Assembly: GCA_002345965.1 (NCBI GenBank)
Contig: DDTF01000030.1
Coordinates: 1 to 56,264 of the forward strand
Length of the DNA stretch: 56,264 nt
Source of the DNA: Flammeovirgaceae bacterium UBA2371
Lineage (GTDB): Bacteria > Bacteroidota > Bacteroidia > Cytophagales > Cyclobacteriaceae
Direction: 5' to 3'
Below, piece after piece: positions 52,644 through 56,264 of this stretch (position 1 is its first letter; each line of letters opens with the position of its first letter). The notes below the pieces were generated by a model, which did no database searches, was not told the origin of the DNA, and saw only the letters and a list, made by a program, of their open reading frames with translations. A program made the translations under genes and the position numbers.

Positions 52644-54074
52644 ATGAATACACTTAAAACGATCATTATTGGTTTTTTCGCAGGTATAGCAGGAGCATAC
52701 GCATTTTTCCACTATCAGATCAAAGAAGGCGTATTATCGGAAAATCAGGAAGCTACTTATAATGTGGCGTCCTATAAACCGGAAGAGGCATATCTCCCCA
52801 ACATTGTAAGCCCTGGTGCTACCATCAGCATTAGCGATGTTGACTTTAGCTCGGCAGCCGAAAAAGCGATTCCCAGTGTCGTTTATATCAACAGCATCTC
52901 ACAAAGTGGTATATCCTATTCCTACTGGGACATGCTCTTCAATGGAAGGTCTCAAACTCAGGTAAGCTCAGGATCAGGCGTAATTTTTACTGCAGATGGC
53001 TACATCGTAACCAACAACCACGTTATTGAATCAGCAGAAAAAATACAAGTTATCTATAATAAGAAAGTATATGATGCCGAACTGATTGGCACTGATCCTT
53101 CCACCGACCTTGCAGTACTCAAAATAGATGAAACCAACCTGCCTGCAGTAACATTGGGTAGCTCAAGTAGTCTTGCTGTTGGCGAATGGGTGCTGGCCGT
53201 TGGAAATCCATTTTCGCTTTCGTCCACGGTGACCGCAGGTATAGTAAGTGCCAAAGGAAGAAGAATAAACATTGTCGATGATAAATTTCCAATAGAATCT
53301 TTCATTCAAACGGATGCGGCCATCAACCCTGGAAATAGTGGTGGAGCGCTGGTGAACAAGAATGGAGACCTGATTGGTATTAATACTGCTATATTATCCC
53401 GCACGGGGTCTTATACAGGCTATGCTTTTGCAGTTCCCATCGACATCGCCAAAAAGGTTGTAGAGGATCTTGTAAAATATGGTATCGTACAAAAACCCTT
53501 CTTTGGAGGTAATGTCGTAGAATACGACTTTCAGAATGCTGAGAAATACAAGCTGAACACCAAGGTAAAACAATTCAATGGTGTGCTATTATCTGAATTG
53601 GACAGGCAAGGACCTGCCATTAAAGCAGGATTGAAACTGGGAGATATCATTATTAAGTTAGAAGACGTCTCCATCAACAGCAAAAGTGAATTTGAAGAGG
53701 AGCTGAGCCATCATTCACCTGGAGATAAAATCAAAGTGATTTATTTACGCGATGGCAAAGTGGGTAGTGCGGATATCACTCTGGTCAATCGAGATGGAGA
53801 GACCAGCCTAATCAAACGTAAATTTTACAATGATGCCACCTTAGGGGCTACACTTGAATCGGTGGAGTATGGTGTAAAGGCATTCAAGATTACAGGAGGG
53901 TTGTTCAAAAAAATCGGTATCCCGGAAAACTACACCATCATTTCAATCAACAGGCAGCGTGTAAAAGACCCGCAGGAAGTAATTGACTTCTTTAATAAGT
54001 ACAAAGGGAGAGTAATTATATACGGAGTTACCAGTGCCAAGCAGGAATTGCCGATGTCCTTTTATCTGCAATAA
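52644..54074 (+). CDS. HtrA/DegP-family serine protease with PDZ domains
   Basis: 476 residues. An N-terminal helix (about 5-23) acts as signal or anchor. A trypsin-like domain has the catalytic triad His (V-T-N-N-H-V-I-E), Asp (S-T-D-L-A-V-L-K-I) and Ser (N-P-G-N-S-G-G-A-L). One PDZ domain (L-S-E-L-D-R-Q-G-P-A-I-K-A-G-L-K-L-G-D-I-I) follows, then a second, more diverged PDZ-like domain. It handles damaged envelope proteins. It is convergent with dnaA, 1 base apart. Confidence 0.95.
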   Translation: MNTLKTIIIGFFAGIAGAYAFFHYQIKEGVLSENQEATYNVASYKPEEAYLPNIVSPGATISISDVDFSSAAEKAIPSVVYINSISQSGISYSYWDMLFNGRSQTQVSSGSGVIFTADGYIVTNNHVIESAEKIQVIYNKKVYDAELIGTDPSTDLAVLKIDETNLPAVTLGSSSSLAVGEWVLAVGNPFSLSSTVTAGIVSAKGRRINIVDDKFPIESFIQTDAAINPGNSGGALVNKNGDLIGINTAILSRTGSYTGYAFAVPIDIAKKVVEDLVKYGIVQKPFFGGNVVEYDFQNAEKYKLNTKVKQFNGVLLSELDRQGPAIKAGLKLGDIIIKLEDVSINSKSEFEEELSHHSPGDKIKVIYLRDGKVGSADITLVNRDGETSLIKRKFYNDATLGATLESVEYGVKAFKITGGLFKKIGIPENYTIISINRQRVKDPQEVIDFFNKYKGRVIIYGVTSAKQELPMSFYLQ

Positions 54075-54075
54075 A

Positions 54076-55512
54076 TCAGGATACCATTCTCAACTTCAAC
54101 TTCTTGCTCAGTTCATCTACTGAGTTTTTGAAGTTAGAGTCTGCTTTCATCATGTCTTCGACAGACTCCAGTGCATGTATGACGGTGCTGTGATCACGGC
54201 CACCAAAATTTTCACCAATGAGCGCCAGGGTAAGTTGTGTGTAGCGCTTGCAGAAATACATGGCCACCTGACGCGGAATAACAATTTCGCGTTTCTTCAC
54301 CTTGGCTTTTAGCGAATCGAGGCTCACCTTAAAGTAGTCCGCCACCGTTTTTTGGATAAAATCAACGCTTACATCAGACTGTATCTCCTTTACGATATTC
54401 TTAAGCACCTCTTTTGCCAGCTCGAGGTCAATTTCTTTTTTCAAAAGTGTGGCGTGAAACATTAATGAGTTCAACACCCCTTCCATATCGCGAAGATTGG
54501 TATCTACACTATAAGCAAGGTATTCGGCCACTTCAGTTGGTATTTCAATACCATCTGATTCCATCTTGTTATGAATGATGGCCAGTTTGGTTTCAAAATC
54601 AGGCTCCTGAAGGTCTGCAGTAAGTCCCCACTTGAAACGAGACAACAATCTCTCCTGGAATCCTTTCAGATCGCGGGGAGGGCAATCACTGGTCATTATA
54701 ATTTGTTTGCCTGATTGATGCAGCTGGTTGAAGATATGGAAGAACATCTCCTGCGTTTTTTCCCTGCCAGAGAGGAATTGTACATCATCAAGGATCAATA
54801 AATCCACCTGAAGGTAAAAATTCTGAAAATCCTGAAGCTTATGATTTTGCAAGGCATTAAGGAACTGGTTGGTAAAATCGTTTTGATCAACATATAAAAC
54901 GATCTTATCAGGCAGGCTTTTTTTAATTTCATTGCCTATGGATTGGACCAAATGTGTTTTGCCCACACCTACTCCACCATACAGCATCAAGGGATTAAAG
55001 GAAGTAACACCTGGTTTCTTGGCTACAGCCAATCCAGCTGACCTTGCCAGACGATTACAGTCGCCTTCAACAAAATTATCGAAGCTATAACTTGGATTCA
55101 GCCTTGAATTGACGGTACGAGGATCGAGGGCTTTAAAACTAAATGGTGAATAATCATCCAAATTTCCATTCCCATTTTGATTCTGAGACCCCGAATTGCG
55201 TTTCATTCCCGTACCATTGGGATAGTTAACCATTAACGGAGGATTCTGATGGTTACCGCTGTCAACAATAACAGAGTACTCCAGCCTTCCTGATGCTCCC
55301 AGCACTCCATGTACCGCTTTTTTCAATACAGGCACATAGTGCTCTTCAAGCCATTCGTAAAAAAACTGTGAGGGCACCTGTATGGTAAGTACATCCGCTT
55401 CAGACCTAAGGGGAATTATAGGCTTAAACCATGTATTGAAATTTTGTTCGTCTACTTCCTTTCGAATTATTTCGAGACAGTCATTCCAAATGGTGCCGCA
55501 TTCAACTTCCAT
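54076..55512 (-). CDS. dnaA: Chromosomal replication initiator DnaA
   Basis: 478 residues. Domain I at the N-terminus, a short Asn/Gly-rich linker (domain II), AAA+ domain III with Walker A G-G-V-G-V-G-K-T-H-L and Walker B L-L-I-L-D-D-V-Q-F, and domain IV with the DNA-binding signature G-G-R-D-H-S-T-V-I-H-A. It initiates replication at oriC. The 218 bases upstream are AT-rich but hold no clear DnaA boxes (TTATNCACA), so oriC is probably elsewhere. Confidence 0.98.
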   Translation of the reverse strand: MEVECGTIWNDCLEIIRKEVDEQNFNTWFKPIIPLRSEADVLTIQVPSQFFYEWLEEHYVPVLKKAVHGVLGASGRLEYSVIVDSGNHQNPPLMVNYPNGTGMKRNSGSQNQNGNGNLDDYSPFSFKALDPRTVNSRLNPSYSFDNFVEGDCNRLARSAGLAVAKKPGVTSFNPLMLYGGVGVGKTHLVQSIGNEIKKSLPDKIVLYVDQNDFTNQFLNALQNHKLQDFQNFYLQVDLLILDDVQFLSGREKTQEMFFHIFNQLHQSGKQIIMTSDCPPRDLKGFQERLLSRFKWGLTADLQEPDFETKLAIIHNKMESDGIEIPTEVAEYLAYSVDTNLRDMEGVLNSLMFHATLLKKEIDLELAKEVLKNIVKEIQSDVSVDFIQKTVADYFKVSLDSLKAKVKKREIVIPRQVAMYFCKRYTQLTLALIGENFGGRDHSTVIHALESVEDMMKADSNFKNSVDELSKKLKLRMVS

Positions 55513-55717
55513 TACAAGTATCTAAGTACTACTGGTTAATTTCTGGTTCCCGGTAAGGGAAAGGGAGACAAAGGTGCTAAAAAAAAGAAGAACAAAAAAG
55601 TTAAAGCTGGCCTTTGAGCTTAGGAAAAAAATTATGTTAAAAAGTAATACGAAATTAAAATAATTGTATAAGTCCAAACTAAAATTCAATATTGGCAATC
55701 ATCCAGGATACTTAATT

Positions 55718-55725
55718 TATTTTTG
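55718..55725 (+). promoter_or_regulatory. TAnnTTTG box immediately before the mutase gene
   Basis: TATTTTTG ends 5 bases before the ATG at 55731; a TTG lies 23 bases upstream (55692-55694). If real, the transcript is leaderless. Confidence 0.35.
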
Positions 55726-55730
55726 TAGGT

Positions 55731-56264
55731 ATGTCACAAGGTCAATTTAACACTTTTAGCAAGGCTGATATCAAAACCTGGACTGAGGCAGCTAAAAAAG
55801 AATTGGGAGGCAAAGACCCTTTTCAATCTCAGATCGTCTCTAAGGGCAAAATAGATATTAAGCCTTACTACGATCAATCAGATACCAGCACACTACCTGA
55901 AGATATACTAGCTCCAACCAGTAACCCCTATTTAGGACCACGGGGTTGGTACAATGCACCCAATGTTGTTGTGAAGGATAATAAGGAGGCAAATAAGGAG
56001 GCCCTTTTGCATTTGAACAACGGTGCTGATGCCATCCAATTTACCATAGAGGCTGAAATTCAGGTGGAGGTGCTCCTGGCCAATATTGAATTGCCTTACT
56101 GCGGTATATTTTTTTTAATGAAATCTGATCAAACAAAGCTTTTGATCGATTTCGAACAATATGTAAATGCTAAAGGATTTGACAAAAGTCAAATTGTTGG
56201 TGCTGTCTTTTGGACGAAGCCCCCCGCTTTACAAAATATCCCTGTTCAGTCCTTTAGCAAATGG
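55731..56264 (+). CDS. mutA: Methylmalonyl-CoA mutase small subunit (partial, 5' end only)
   Basis: 178 residues to the window edge, open frame. The N-terminal part (S-K-A-D-I-K-T-W-T-E-A-A-K-K-E-L-G-G-K-D-P-F, then P-Y-Y-D-Q and P-Y-L-G-P-R-G-W-Y) matches the beta/small subunit of adenosylcobalamin-dependent methylmalonyl-CoA mutase, which with the large subunit interconverts methylmalonyl-CoA and succinyl-CoA. The large subunit gene is expected just downstream, outside the window. Confidence 0.85.
   Translation, partial: MSQGQFNTFSKADIKTWTEAAKKELGGKDPFQSQIVSKGKIDIKPYYDQSDTSTLPEDILAPTSNPYLGPRGWYNAPNVVVKDNKEANKEALLHLNNGADAIQFTIEAEIQVEVLLANIELPYCGIFFLMKSDQTKLLIDFEQYVNAKGFDKSQIVGAVFWTKPPALQNIPVQSFSKW

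Noticed and set aside
55513..55730. oriC next to dnaA
   Set aside because: The stretch is AT-rich, but no TTATNCACA-like boxes or iteron pattern was found on either strand.

Overview
The window looks like chromosome of a Bacteroidota member, most likely of the order Cytophagales. The signs are promoters of the TTG-N19..21-TAnnTTTG type, few Shine-Dalgarno sequences, a type IX secretion gene (porQ), Bacteroidota-typical families (DUF3857/transglutaminase, DUF4421, bacterial GH3, DUF6443-type Rhs proteins) and the gene order rplM-rpsI-rpsB-tsf. The assignment rests on family recognition by eye; no search was run.

Left part (1-19495), accessory. A tandem pair of secreted DUF3857/transglutaminase-like proteins (1-3624; the second member runs off the window edge) is followed by a locus transcribed entirely on the minus strand. 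Read in transcription order, it holds a HisKA_3-type histidine kinase and a NarL/LuxR-type response regulator (19495-17980), a secreted SpvB-like Rhs partner (17662-13673), a very large secreted Rhs protein with N-terminal Ig-like repeats and a C-terminal polymorphic tip (13637-7020), an overlapping small gene in the immunity position (7023-6574), a REP-associated tyrosine transposase (RAYT) flanked by inverted REP palindromes (6603-5791), and a secreted coiled-coil/beta-rich protein (5526-3970). A 7-2-7 palindrome, TAGGGGA-N2-TCCCCTA, occurs exactly twice: upstream of the SpvB-like/Rhs genes and upstream of the coiled-coil/beta-rich gene. That is the site layout expected of a NarL-type regulator. 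I read the locus as a two-component-controlled Rhs toxin delivery/immunity system whose toxin tip borders a RAYT/REP element. This is the most interesting part of the window.

Middle part (19526-33730), mostly core functions: the ribosomal protein/EF-Ts operon with a hairpin plus U-run between rpsB and tsf, an RluA-type pseudouridine synthase, a PhoB/PhoR-like two-component pair, a predicted aminopeptidase with an outer-membrane protein, recA convergent with a MacB-like permease across a shared terminator, queA, ispD, a DUF2795 gene with a perfect Shine-Dalgarno sequence, and an EttA-type ABC-F ATPase.

Right part (33786-56264): DUF486 membrane protein, M20 peptidase, PAP2 phosphatase, glutaminase, DinB-like protein, two tandem rhodaneses, an LpxL/HtrB-like acyltransferase, SixA-like phosphatase, DUF4421 protein, hslU without hslV, porQ, lon, an OmpA/PD40 protein, rseP, dxr, a GH3 protein, an HtrA/DegP protease, dnaA, and the start of a methylmalonyl-CoA mutase small subunit. 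Envelope proteostasis (lon, hslU, rseP, htrA) and envelope proteins dominate here. Two adjacent perfect palindromes lie between the divergent lon and OmpA/PD40 genes. No tRNA, rRNA, CRISPR array or convincing replication origin was seen.
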